Source of the DNA: a bacterium
GTDB taxonomy: Bacteria > Bacillota > Clostridia > Oscillospirales > Oscillospiraceae
Length of the DNA stretch: 15,368 bases
Assembly (NCBI GenBank): GCA_019424865.1
Contig: JAHYYS010000061.1
Span: 1-15,368, forward strand
Reading direction: 5' to 3'
The notes below the pieces were generated by a model. The model was given only the letters and a program-made list of their open reading frames with translations. It had not been told where the DNA came from and ran no database searches. Of this stretch, positions 1 through 5,418 are shown in pieces. The position numbers and the translations under genes were made by a program. Position 1 is the stretch's first letter. Every line of letters starts with the position of its first letter.

Positions 1-385
1 CCACGTCCTCGATGATGGCCACGTTGTCCCCGTCCTGGGGCTTATAGCCCACCATGGAGCCCCCCTCGCCGTGGTCCTTGACCTCCTTGCGGTTGAAGCA
101 GTAGGGCAGATCCCGTCCGTAAGTGCGGTACAGGGAGGCCGCGGCGGACACCGCCAGGGGGATGCCCTTATAGGCCGGGCCGAACAGGCAGGTGATGCCG
201 TCGGGCATGTGCTCCTGAATGCAGGCGGCGTAATAGTCGCCCAGCTTGGCGGCCTGGGCCCCCGTCTTATAGTTGCCGGTGTTGACGAAATAGGGGGTCT
301 TGCGCCCCGACTTGGTGGTAAAGTCCCCGAAGGTCAGCACGCCGGAGCGCACCATAAAGGTGATAAATTCCTCTTTGTATGTCAT
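1..385 (-). CDS. pyrE: Orotate phosphoribosyltransferase, 5' part (runs off the left edge)
   Basis: The enzyme joins orotate to PRPP to give orotidine monophosphate in de novo pyrimidine synthesis, in the cytoplasm. About 128 codons are present, from an ATG at 385. The translation begins MTYKEEFITFMVRSGVL and carries the family features F-G-D-F-T-T-K-S-G-R-K-T-P-Y-F (substrate-binding region), F-G-P-A-Y-K-G-I-P-L (residues about 70-79) and the flexible loop with N-R-K-E-V-K-D-H-G-E-G-G. The frame is just entering the acidic PRPP-binding segment (A-I-I-E-D-V) when the window ends, so the catalytic tail is outside. An AGAGG ribosome site lies about 9 nt before the ATG. It appears to have its own promoter, so here it is probably the first gene of its transcript. 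Recognition is confident; the length and downstream partners are unknown. Confidence 0.93.
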   Translation of the reverse strand, partial: MTYKEEFITFMVRSGVLTFGDFTTKSGRKTPYFVNTGNYKTGAQAAKLGDYYAACIQEHMPDGITCLFGPAYKGIPLAVSAAASLYRTYGRDLPYCFNRKEVKDHGEGGSMVGYKPQDGDNVAIIEDV

Positions 386-438
386 CGCTTGCAACCTCTT
401 TTCTCCAGTCTGTCCGGACAACGCCGGAAAATCATATT

Positions 439-467
439 ATTATATCATTTTTCCCGTTCGGATACAA
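439..467 (-). promoter_or_regulatory. Promoter of pyrE, extended -10
   Basis: On the minus strand a perfect TATAAT (439-444) is preceded by TG one base away, giving an extended -10 (TGATATAAT). A weak -35 TTGTAT (462-467) sits 17 bp upstream. The expected start is near 432, giving a leader of about 47 nt. That leader holds a small hairpin, TCCGG/CCGGA (413-428), that could touch translation. No PyrR attenuator is recognised. Confidence 0.7.
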
Positions 468-490
468 GGAATCCCCCCGATTTTACAGGC

Positions 491-525
491 AAAAAAAGTA
501 CGGTCCCGCTGACGGGCCGTACTTT
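491..525 (-). terminator. Intrinsic terminator of the small regulator gene
   Basis: AAAGTACGGTCC (495-506) and GGGCCGTACTTT (514-525) form a 12-bp stem with one G-U pair and a 7-nt loop. Read on the minus strand the stem is followed by a run of T (491-497). It lies about 57 bp after the stop of the regulator gene. It also separates that unit from pyrE. Confidence 0.85.
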
Positions 526-581
526 AATCAGGTTATCAGGAAAAGCCGTACGCTCCCCCTCTTTGCCTCCCGGATCCCCCC

Positions 582-776
582 TCATGGCGTAAACAGCTCA
601 TCCACGGTGGTGTCCAGCTCCCTGGCCAGGTGGAAAGCCAGGGACAGGGTGGGATCATACTTGTTGTTCTCAATGGCGTTGATGGTCTGCCGGGAGACGC
701 CGCACAGCCTGGCCAGCTCCTCCTGGGACAGCCCCCTCTCTTTTCTCCGGGCTCTGATCCTGTTTTCCACCGTCAA
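582..776 (-). CDS. Small Cro/CI-type (XRE) DNA-binding regulator
   Basis: A 64-residue protein that is almost entirely a helix-turn-helix domain: the part from L-S-Q-E-E-L-A-R-L-C-G-V-S-R-Q-T-I-N-A-I-E is the classic XRE motif (residues about 16-36), followed by D-P-T-L-S-L-A-F-H-L-A and an ending D-E-L-F-T-P. The start is a TTG at 776 that overlaps the TGA stop of the upstream membrane gene by 4 nt (TTGA). An in-frame stop precedes it directly, so TTG or the GTG two codons later must be used. No strong ribosome site is seen, which suggests translational coupling. Members this short usually bind as dimers and often control their own operon; the inverted repeat in the operon promoter is the obvious candidate site. 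Signal sensed and other targets are unknown. Confidence 0.88.
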   Translation of the reverse strand: MTVENRIRARRKERGLSQEELARLCGVSRQTINAIENNKYDPTLSLAFHLARELDTTVDELFTP

Positions 777-1063
777 TCACCATACTTCTTTTTGTAATAC
801 AGCAGCGCAAGGAAATAGATGATGGCCGTCGCCCCCAGCTGCGTAAAGGGGTTGTTTGCCAGGGCCTGGCCGCGGAGCAGATCCTCCGCAATCTCAACCA
901 CCATCGCCCCCACGGTTCCCAGCAGCGTCCAGGTGCTGGCCTTCCAGACAATCATCTTCCTGCGCTCGTCCCCCGGCCTCACCAGCGAGACGAGCATCGC
1001 CACATCCAGTCCAATCAGTACCAGCAGAAAAACCGCAAATAAAACCAGTCCCACTTCTGTCAT
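773..1063 (-). CDS. Small three-segment membrane protein of unknown function
   Basis: A 96-residue protein with three likely membrane segments at about 5-28, 42-60 and 73-91. A short basic loop (P-G-D-E-R-R-K) follows the first, and a lysine-rich end (Y-Y-K-K-K-Y-G-D) closes it. The ATG at 1063 is preceded by AAAGGGG at a suitable distance. It is the first gene of a two-gene unit and overlaps the XRE regulator by 4 nt, a common Firmicutes pairing in which a membrane partner is co-expressed with a tiny repressor. Whether the membrane protein controls the regulator, or is simply its target, cannot be read from the sequence. I do not recognise the family by name. Confidence 0.8.
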   Translation of the reverse strand: MTEVGLVLFAVFLLVLIGLDVAMLVSLVRPGDERRKMIVWKASTWTLLGTVGAMVVEIAEDLLRGQALANNPFTQLGATAIIYFLALLYYKKKYGD

Positions 1064-1116
1064 ATGTCCGGCCCCTTTCTTCTTTTTCGTCGTTCCATTT
1101 TGTCAAATTCTTTTTA

Positions 1117-1148
1117 CATTTTGAGTGTAGCATCTCTCATTCAAAATG
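1117..1148. promoter_or_regulatory. Operator-like inverted repeat over the promoter of the membrane protein/XRE unit
   Basis: CATTTTGA (1117-1124) and TCAAAATG (1141-1148) are a perfect 8-bp inverted repeat with a 16-bp centre. It spans exactly the -10 to -35 interval of the promoter. A third half-site, CATTTTG, lies downstream at 1096-1102. Position and symmetry fit autoregulation by the XRE protein; this is inference. Confidence 0.55.
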
Positions 1149-1152
1149 TCAA
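1124..1152 (-). promoter_or_regulatory. Sigma-A promoter of the membrane protein/XRE unit
   Basis: Minus strand: -35 TTGACA (1147-1152, perfect), 17-bp spacer, -10 TACACT (1124-1129, 4 of 6). The expected start is near 1117, about 53 nt before the ATG. Confidence 0.78.
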
Positions 1153-1216
1153 GAGTTTTTTACTTTTTCTTTCCCAAGCCTGCGGCCCGGTTCCTCAGAA
1201 CCAGTCCGCCCCTCTC

Positions 1217-1245
1217 TTTACGCCCCTTGACTTGTCTGCTATAAT
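1217..1245 (+). promoter_or_regulatory. Promoter of the histidine kinase/response regulator pair, extended -10
   Basis: TGCTATAAT (1237-1245) is a perfect extended -10. A weaker -35, TTTACG (1217-1222), sits 17 bp upstream. A nearby TTGACT (1228-1233) is too close to be the -35. The ribosome site AAAGGGG is 8 nt before the ATG at 1290. Confidence 0.7.
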
Positions 1246-1289
1246 GGAATAACATAATTTGTTACAAAAAGCGGAAAGGGGATCTGTCC

Positions 1290-2468
1290 ATGGACGCACT
1301 GCTCCGGTGCCGGCTTCTGCTTCGGCGTCTGCGGGATTTGGTTCTCCGCGTGCCGGGCAGGATCCGCGACCCGCTGGTAACGGTTCTGTTTCTGGTGACA
1401 GCCTATGGCACCGGCTGTCTGCTGGTCTACTTCACCAACAACGAGCACAACGCCTCCTTGATATTTGTTCTGGCCGTAGCCGTCATCTCCTGTCTGACCA
1501 CAGGCTATCGGTACGGCATTCTGGCCTCTGTCATCAGCGCCTTTTGCATCAATTATTTTTTCATGTACCCCTACTCCGCTTTTTCCCTCAGCTACACCGG
1601 ATATCCGGTGACCATGCTCTCCATGGTGGCCGTGTCCTGTCTGATCTGCGCCCTCACTGCCCGGATCAAGCATCAGGCGGTGGAGGCTGTCCGGCGGGAG
1701 AAAAATACCAAGGTGCTGTATGAGCTCAACGAGCGCCTGAACGAGGAAAAGGCCGCCATTGAACTGCAGTCCGCCCGGGAGCTGATCCGCAGCGACATTC
1801 TGCGTGCCGTCTCCCACGATCTGCGCACGCCCCTGACTTCCATCTCGGGCGCGGCCTCTGTCCTGCTCGCCAGCCCGGACATGTCACCCAAGAACACGGC
1901 CATGCTTCAGGACATCAAGTGCGACGCGGACGCTCTGATCGCCATGGTGGAAAATCTTCTCTCTGTCACCCGCATTCAGGACGGGACGCTGCCCCTGAAA
2001 AAGGAGGCGGAGATGCTGGAGGAGGTGGCCGGCGACGCCGTTCTCACCATCCGCCGCCGTTTTCCCGCGTGTCACATATCGCTGGATCTCCCGGATGACA
2101 TTCTCTGTCCCCCCATGGACGCCATGCTGATTAAGCAGGTCATGGTGAATCTGCTGGAAAACGCCGTCCGGCACTCCGGCGACCTGGAGCATATCTGCCT
2201 GCGCCTGTTCCGCCAGGATGAGTGGGCCATGGTGGAGGTCCGGGATCATGGGAAGGGGCTGACGCCCGAAGTGTGTCAGGCCGTACGGGCCGGCCGGCCT
2301 CTGGAACGGAACCTGTCCGGGGACAGCACCCGGGGCATGGGCATCGGCCTGTCAGTCTGTCAAAGCATTATCAAGGCCCACGGCGGTTTTGTCGCTGCGG
2401 GCAACCATCCGGAGGGCGGAGCGGTGTTCCGCTTCGGCCTTCCATTGGAGGAAGCCACTGATGAATGA
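1290..2468 (+). CDS. KdpD-like sensor histidine kinase without the N-terminal KdpD domains
   Basis: A 392-residue membrane kinase. Residues about 28-125 form four closely spaced membrane segments with short loops (including Y-F-F-M-Y-P-Y), matching the DUF4118 membrane domain of KdpD. A coiled-coil linker (132-165) follows. The HisKA domain has the phosphorylated histidine in S-H-D-L-R-T-P-L (H176). The ATPase domain shows the N box N-L-L-E-N-A-V-R-H-S (287-296), D-H-G-K-G (319-323) and G-M-G-I-G-L (349-354). Full KdpD proteins are near 900 residues and carry an N-terminal KdpD domain plus a universal stress domain; both are absent and the start has a proper promoter and ribosome site, so this is a natural short form, not a truncation. 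The stop overlaps the regulator start by 8 nt. In the family it senses low potassium or turgor, but no kdpFABC is here, so the target is open. Confidence 0.9.
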   Translation: MDALLRCRLLLRRLRDLVLRVPGRIRDPLVTVLFLVTAYGTGCLLVYFTNNEHNASLIFVLAVAVISCLTTGYRYGILASVISAFCINYFFMYPYSAFSLSYTGYPVTMLSMVAVSCLICALTARIKHQAVEAVRREKNTKVLYELNERLNEEKAAIELQSARELIRSDILRAVSHDLRTPLTSISGAASVLLASPDMSPKNTAMLQDIKCDADALIAMVENLLSVTRIQDGTLPLKKEAEMLEEVAGDAVLTIRRRFPACHISLDLPDDILCPPMDAMLIKQVMVNLLENAVRHSGDLEHICLRLFRQDEWAMVEVRDHGKGLTPEVCQAVRAGRPLERNLSGDSTRGMGIGLSVCQSIIKAHGGFVAAGNHPEGGAVFRFGLPLEEATDE

Positions 2469-3168
2469 TAAACGCACCATTCTCCTCGTCGAAGACGAAC
2501 ACGCCATCAGCAATTTTATCTGCCGCGCGCTGGCCGCAAATGATTACAGGGCGCTGACCGCCTCCACCGGCAAGGAGGGGCTCTCCCTGTTCTTTTCCCA
2601 CAGCCCCGATTTGGTCCTGCTGGACCTGGGCCTGCCGGATATGGACGGGCTGGAGGTACTCAGCCAGCTCAGCGGGCTGCCCCATGAGGTACCTGTGATT
2701 ATTATCTCCGCCCGGGACCGGGAATCGGAAAAGGTAAAGGCCCTGGACATGGGGGCGGACGACTATGTGGTCAAGCCCTTCGGCGTGTCCGAACTGCTGG
2801 CCCGTATCCGCACTACCCTGCGCCGGGCCGACCGGATCAAGCTGTCTCAGGGCGGACACCGGGACATCTATCAGATTAAAAACCTGACGGTGGACGTGGC
2901 CCGCCATGTGGTGCTGCTGGACGGGGAGGAAATCCACTTCACCCAAAACGAATTCAAGATCCTGGAGCTGCTGGCTGTCCACGCGGGGAAGGTGCTGACC
3001 TACGACTTTATTCTGGAGCATGTCTGGGGCCCCTACGGCAGCAACAGCAGCAACCAGATCCTGCGGGTCAACATGGCCAACATCCGCCGCAAGCTGAAGG
3101 AAAACCCCTCCGACCCCAAATATATCCACACCGAGCTGGGCATCGGCTATCGCATGCTGGATGACTAG
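2461..3168 (+). CDS. KdpE-like OmpR-family response regulator
   Basis: 235 residues. The receiver domain has the acidic pair E11-D12, phosphorylation site D55 in L-L-D-L-G-L-P-D, S83 in the switch position and K105 in V-V-K-P-F. The C-terminal half (about 135-235) is a winged helix with F-T-Q-N-E-F-K-I-L-E-L-L and the ending I-H-T-E-L-G-I-G-Y-R-M typical of KdpE. The start is placed at ATG 2461 because GGAGGA (2447-2452) lies 8 nt before it; the open frame extends further upstream, but only inside the kinase gene. The kinase and regulator are translationally coupled by an 8-nt overlap and clearly form a pair. It would bind DNA as a phosphorylated dimer; targets are not visible, though the candidate RNA promoter at 3438 is the nearest one downstream. 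Confidence 0.92.
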   Translation: MNDKRTILLVEDEHAISNFICRALAANDYRALTASTGKEGLSLFFSHSPDLVLLDLGLPDMDGLEVLSQLSGLPHEVPVIIISARDRESEKVKALDMGADDYVVKPFGVSELLARIRTTLRRADRIKLSQGGHRDIYQIKNLTVDVARHVVLLDGEEIHFTQNEFKILELLAVHAGKVLTYDFILEHVWGPYGSNSSNQILRVNMANIRRKLKENPSDPKYIHTELGIGYRMLDD

Positions 3169-3230
3169 GTTTTCTTCCCAGCCTTGCCCGGCCGCCTGTC
3201 TTTCATTGGGCCAGCCCCGTTTTACAGCAA

Positions 3231-3271
3231 AACCGCAGCCCGCCGCACAGTTTGTGCAGCGGGCTGCGGTT
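3231..3271 (+). terminator. Very stable hairpin after the two-component pair, probable terminator
   Basis: AACCGCAGCCCGC (3231-3243) pairs with GCGGGCTGCGGTT (3259-3271), and inside it GCACA pairs with TGTGC around a 3-nt loop. The T-run is poor (CTATAAA), so termination may depend on the stem alone or be partial. It begins 62 bp after the regulator stop. Confidence 0.6.
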
Positions 3272-3437
3272 CTATAAAGGCGGAAACCGGGACGCCCCTG
3301 TCCTCCGGCCCGTCCGGAACCGGCGCTTTCTTTTCCTGCTCCGGGCATTGCGCTGGAATTTCTGTCCATTTTCACCCGGTTCTTAACACACTTTTAGCGC
3401 CAGTTCCGTTTCATTTACACCCATTTTATTTGTCTCC

Positions 3438-3446
3438 TGTTATAAT
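3438..3446 (+). promoter_or_regulatory. Extended -10 promoter in the intergenic region
   Basis: TGTTATAAT (3438-3446) is a perfect extended -10. No good -35 exists at 17 bp; TTTACA (3414-3419) lies 21 bp away. The predicted start, about 7 nt downstream, falls at G3453, the first base of a long hairpin. No protein gene on this strand follows before 5419. Confidence 0.55.
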
Positions 3447-3452
3447 AAAACC

Positions 3453-3533
3453 GAAACAGGGGAGCCCCGTGGATGTCCCCCCTCTTTAGACGTCCGTGTC
3501 CCCCTGTTTCCCAGCTTTGCATCTGGGTTTTTT
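3453..3533 (+). ncRNA. Candidate small structured RNA
   Basis: Starting at the predicted first base, GAAACAGGGG (3453-3462) pairs perfectly with CCCCTGTTTC (3501-3510). Inside, GGATGTC pairs with GACGTCC with one G-U pair. Directly after comes a short hairpin, CCCAG/CTGGG (3510-3527), followed by six T (3528-3533), a weak intrinsic terminator. Read-through could continue through a third hairpin, GGAGCGC/GCGCTCC (3560-3610) with an inner CCGGCC/GGTCGG stem, to the strong hairpin at 3620-3651, giving about 200 nt. I see no supported reading frame. It does not match tmRNA, RNase P, SRP RNA or tRNA signatures that I know. The inference rests on promoter, stem and U-run agreeing in place. Confidence 0.45.
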
Positions 3534-3619
3534 CTTACTTTTCCCAGGTGCCTTCAGACGGAGCGCTTCTTCCGGCCTCTACTCTTCTCGGTCGGTGTTT
3601 GCCGCGCTCCCTATCACAC

Positions 3620-3651
3620 AAAGCGCCCCCTTCCGCCAAAGGGGGCGCTTT
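3620..3651. terminator. Strong bidirectional terminator after sigF
   Basis: AAAGCGCCCCCTT (3620-3632) and AAGGGGGCGCTTT (3639-3651) form a perfect 13-bp stem with a 6-nt loop. T-runs lie on both sides, longer on the plus strand. The stem begins at the base directly after the sigF stop codon (3652-3654). It would end sigF on the minus strand and any intergenic transcript on the plus strand. Confidence 0.85.
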
Positions 3652-4362
3652 TTATGTCAATTCCCGCCGCAGCCGCTCCAGGGCCCGCCGCTCCAGGCGG
3701 GACACCTGTACCTGGGACACCCCCAGCACCCGGGCTGCGTTCACCTGGGTCATGCCGCGGTAATAGCGCAGCAGCAGCACCTGCTGCTCCCGCTCCGGCA
3801 GTTTGGACAGTGCCGCCCGCAGAGTCAGGCGCTCCACCAGTCCCTCCTCCTCATCCCCCGCCCCCAGCATGCCCTCCAGGGTCAGGCCGCTCTCCCCCGT
3901 CTGGGCCTGAAGGGAGATAACGGGTTCTGCCGCTGTCTCCGCCGCGGCGATGTCTTCCGGGGACAGCCCGGTCTCCCCGGCCAGTTCGGACAGGGTGGGC
4001 TCCCGCCCCAGCTGAGTGCACAGCCTGCCCCTGGCATTTTTGATGGCGCTGCTCCGCTCCTTCAGTCCCCTGCTCACCTTTACTGGCCCGTCATCCCGGA
4101 GGAAGCGGCGGATCTCTCCGGCAATTTTAGGCACAGCGTAGGTGGAAAACTGGGTTCCAAAGGCGGGATCAAAGCCCTGAACCGCTTTGAGAAAGCCCAG
4201 GCAGCCCAGTTGATACAGGTCGTCCGGCTCCACGCCCCGGCCATAGTACCGCCGCACCACGCTCCAAATCAGGCCGTTATTTTCCTGGAGCACCTGCTCG
4301 CAGGCCCGGCTGTCCCCCTGGCGGGCGGCCTCCAGCAGGTCGGCGGAGGAGATCCCGCTCAC
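3652..4362 (-). CDS. sigF: Sporulation sigma factor sigma-F
   Basis: 236 residues, a normal length for SigF. Sigma region 2 spans about 25-95 (N-N-G-L-I-W-S-V-V, D-D-L-Y-Q-L-G-C-L-G, F-S-T-Y-A-V-P-K-I-A-G-E-I-R-R-F-L-R-D-D-G). Region 3 covers about 96-150, and region 4 has the helix-turn-helix M-T-Q-V-N-A-A-R-V-L-G-V-S-Q-V-Q-V-S-R-L-E (204-224). Sigma-F directs the first forespore-specific transcription and is held inactive by SpoIIAB until the septum forms. The start is GTG at 4362, overlapping the spoIIAB stop by 4 nt (GTGA), so it is translationally coupled as in other spore formers. It is the last gene of the operon. Order and identity of the three genes leave little doubt against sigma-G. 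Confidence 0.95.
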   Translation of the reverse strand: MSGISSADLLEAARQGDSRACEQVLQENNGLIWSVVRRYYGRGVEPDDLYQLGCLGFLKAVQGFDPAFGTQFSTYAVPKIAGEIRRFLRDDGPVKVSRGLKERSSAIKNARGRLCTQLGREPTLSELAGETGLSPEDIAAAETAAEPVISLQAQTGESGLTLEGMLGAGDEEEGLVERLTLRAALSKLPEREQQVLLLRYYRGMTQVNAARVLGVSQVQVSRLERRALERLRRELT

Positions 4363-4796
4363 CGCCCGGCCCGGCGGGCGATCTTCCGCCGCATGGTCAC
4401 CGTGGTCCCCTTACCCGGGACGGAGCGCACCTTCAGCACGTCCATAAAGCTCTCCATAATGGTGAATCCCATTCCGGAGCGCTCCTCCCCTCCCGTGGTA
4501 AACAGCGGGGTCCGGGCCCGTTCCACGTCCTCAATCCCTATGCCCCAGTCCCGCACCACAATCTCCAGGCTGTGGTCCTCCCGGATGCGCAGCTTCATGA
4601 CAATTTTCCCCAGGGTATCCGGGTATGCGTGGACAATGGCGTTGGTCACCGCCTCGCTGACAGCAGTCTTCACATCGTTCACCTCTTCCAGGGTGGGATC
4701 CAGCTGGGCGGCAAAGCAGGCTGCAGCCGTCCGGGCAAAGCCCTCGTTGGCCGAACAGCTGGGAAATTCCAATATTACGTGATTTTTAACATCCAT
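4359..4796 (-). CDS. spoIIAB: Anti-sigma-F factor, serine kinase
   Basis: 145 residues, the usual size. It is a GHKL-fold protein that binds sigma-F and phosphorylates SpoIIAA. The N box reads S-E-A-V-T-N-A-I-V-H-A-Y (E48, N52). The G1 box is D-W-G-I-G (83-87), and the lid and G2 are T-T-G-G-E-E-R-S-G-M-G-F (100-111). The ATG at 4796 is chosen over the open frame further upstream because AAAGGAG lies 9 nt before it and the protein then begins M-D-V-K-N-H like family members. It follows spoIIAA by a 42-nt gap and overlaps sigF. The C-terminus is basic (R-R-K-I-A-R-R-A-G-R). Confidence 0.95.
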   Translation of the reverse strand: MDVKNHVILEFPSCSANEGFARTAAACFAAQLDPTLEEVNDVKTAVSEAVTNAIVHAYPDTLGKIVMKLRIREDHSLEIVVRDWGIGIEDVERARTPLFTTGGEERSGMGFTIMESFMDVLKVRSVPGKGTTVTMRRKIARRAGR

Positions 4797-4838
4797 TATG
4801 TAGCGCTCCTTTCTATGGTACATACGGGTGCAGGTGGG

Positions 4839-5144
4839 CTATTCAAATCGGATCAGGCGGTGCAGTCCGGCGGCCTGAAACACCTTGTCCGCCTGACTGG
4901 GCGTATGGATCACCCGCATGGCCCCCCGCACCTGGCCCATTCTGCGCCAGGCCCGCAGCAGCACTGCGATTCCCGAGCTGTCGGTAAAGCTCAGACCCGC
5001 CAGATCCACTGTCAGCTGGGTGGGAAGGGCCTCGTCAATCCAGCGGTCCAGCTCCGCCATTACCTCCTTGGCCCGGTGGTGGTCCAGCTCCCCGGAGATG
5101 GCCGCCGTCAGTCTGCGGTTTTCCTGGATACATGTGACTGGCAT
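4839..5144 (-). CDS. spoIIAA: Anti-anti-sigma factor
   Basis: 101 residues, slightly shorter than the Bacillus protein. It is a single STAS domain. The regulatory phosphorylation motif F-T-D-S-S-G-I-A-V-L-L (D55-S56-S57-G58) is intact. When dephosphorylated by SpoIIE it binds SpoIIAB and frees sigma-F. The start is ATG 5144, with AGAGGGG 6 nt upstream; the longer open frame to 5255 lacks a comparable site and adds residues foreign to the family. It is the first gene of the spoIIA operon, with a leader of about 135 nt if the sigma-H-like promoter is right. The C-terminal end is short (A-G-L-H-R-L-I-R-F-E). Confidence 0.93.
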   Translation of the reverse strand: MPVTCIQENRRLTAAISGELDHHRAKEVMAELDRWIDEALPTQLTVDLAGLSFTDSSGIAVLLRAWRRMGQVRGAMRVIHTPSQADKVFQAAGLHRLIRFE

Positions 5145-5163
5145 ACAATTCCCCTCTTTTGCC

Positions 5164-5192
5164 GCCCGGTTTAAAACGTACCGGGCTTTTTT
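5164..5192 (+). terminator. Terminator-like hairpin opposing spoIIA transcription
   Basis: GCCCGGT (5164-5170) and ACCGGGC (5180-5186) form a 7-bp stem with a 9-nt loop, followed on the plus strand by six T. No plus-strand gene precedes it. On the minus strand it is a leader hairpin about 19 nt before the spoIIAA start. It may stop antisense transcripts or tune spoIIAA translation. Confidence 0.5.
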
Positions 5193-5286
5193 GTTCGTCC
5201 GCACGGTTGGCGGGACAGCCTGTCCTGCGCCTGTCCGCTCTGCTGTCTCCTTCATTATAGGACAGGCCCCGGGTCGGACTTCGCCG

Positions 5287-5312
5287 TTTTCTGTCCCTTT
5301 TCCCTTTTTCCT
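5287..5312 (-). promoter_or_regulatory. Candidate sigma-H promoter of the spoIIA operon
   Basis: Minus strand AGGAAAA (5306-5312) and ACAGAAAA (5287-5294) are separated by 11 bp, close to the sigma-H pattern AGGANWW-N11-12-RNNGAAT. The spoIIA operon is sigma-H dependent in Bacillus. The A/G-rich surroundings make chance matches likely, so confidence is moderate. A TATAAT further down (5254-5259) lacks a -35. Confidence 0.45.
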
Positions 5313-5329
5313 TTTGCAATAAAATCACA

Positions 5330-5341
5330 CTGCAGCTGCAG
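5330..5341. repeat. 12-bp perfect palindrome upstream of the MATE gene
   Basis: CTGCAGCTGCAG reads the same on both strands and ends 8 bp before the -35 of the MATE promoter and 18 bp behind the candidate spoIIA promoter. It could be a regulator site; no regulator is identified. Confidence 0.4.
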
Positions 5342-5349
5342 ATTCACGA

Positions 5350-5378
5350 TTTACAAACCGAACAAATTCGTTTATGAT
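5350..5378 (+). promoter_or_regulatory. Sigma-A promoter of the MATE gene
   Basis: TTTACA (5350-5355, 5 of 6) and TATGAT (5373-5378, 5 of 6) are spaced exactly 17 bp. The start is expected near 5385, with the ribosome site AGGAGG at 5405-5410. Confidence 0.78.
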
Positions 5379-5418
5379 AGTAGCGTAAAAAATTTATTTC
5401 CATCAGGAGGGTTCCCCT

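Noticed and set aside
71..592. Plus-strand open frames opposite pyrE
   Set aside because: They are shadows of the pyrE frame on the other strand, without ribosome sites; the pyrE translation matches its family throughout.
1228..1233. TTGACT as -35 for the kinase promoter
   Set aside because: Only 6 bp from the TATAAT; the extended -10 with TTTACG at 17 bp is the better reading.
3184..3489. Plus-strand 101-codon frame after the response regulator
   Set aside because: It runs through the strong hairpin at 3231-3271 and has no ribosome site or recognisable features.
3473..4782. Long plus-strand frames opposite sigF and spoIIAB
   Set aside because: Composition is typical of antisense frames in GC-rich genes and the sporulation proteins on the minus strand are unmistakable.
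5254..5259. TATAAT on the minus strand as a sigma-A promoter for spoIIA
   Set aside because: No -35 or extended -10 accompanies it; the sigma-H-like site fits the operon better.
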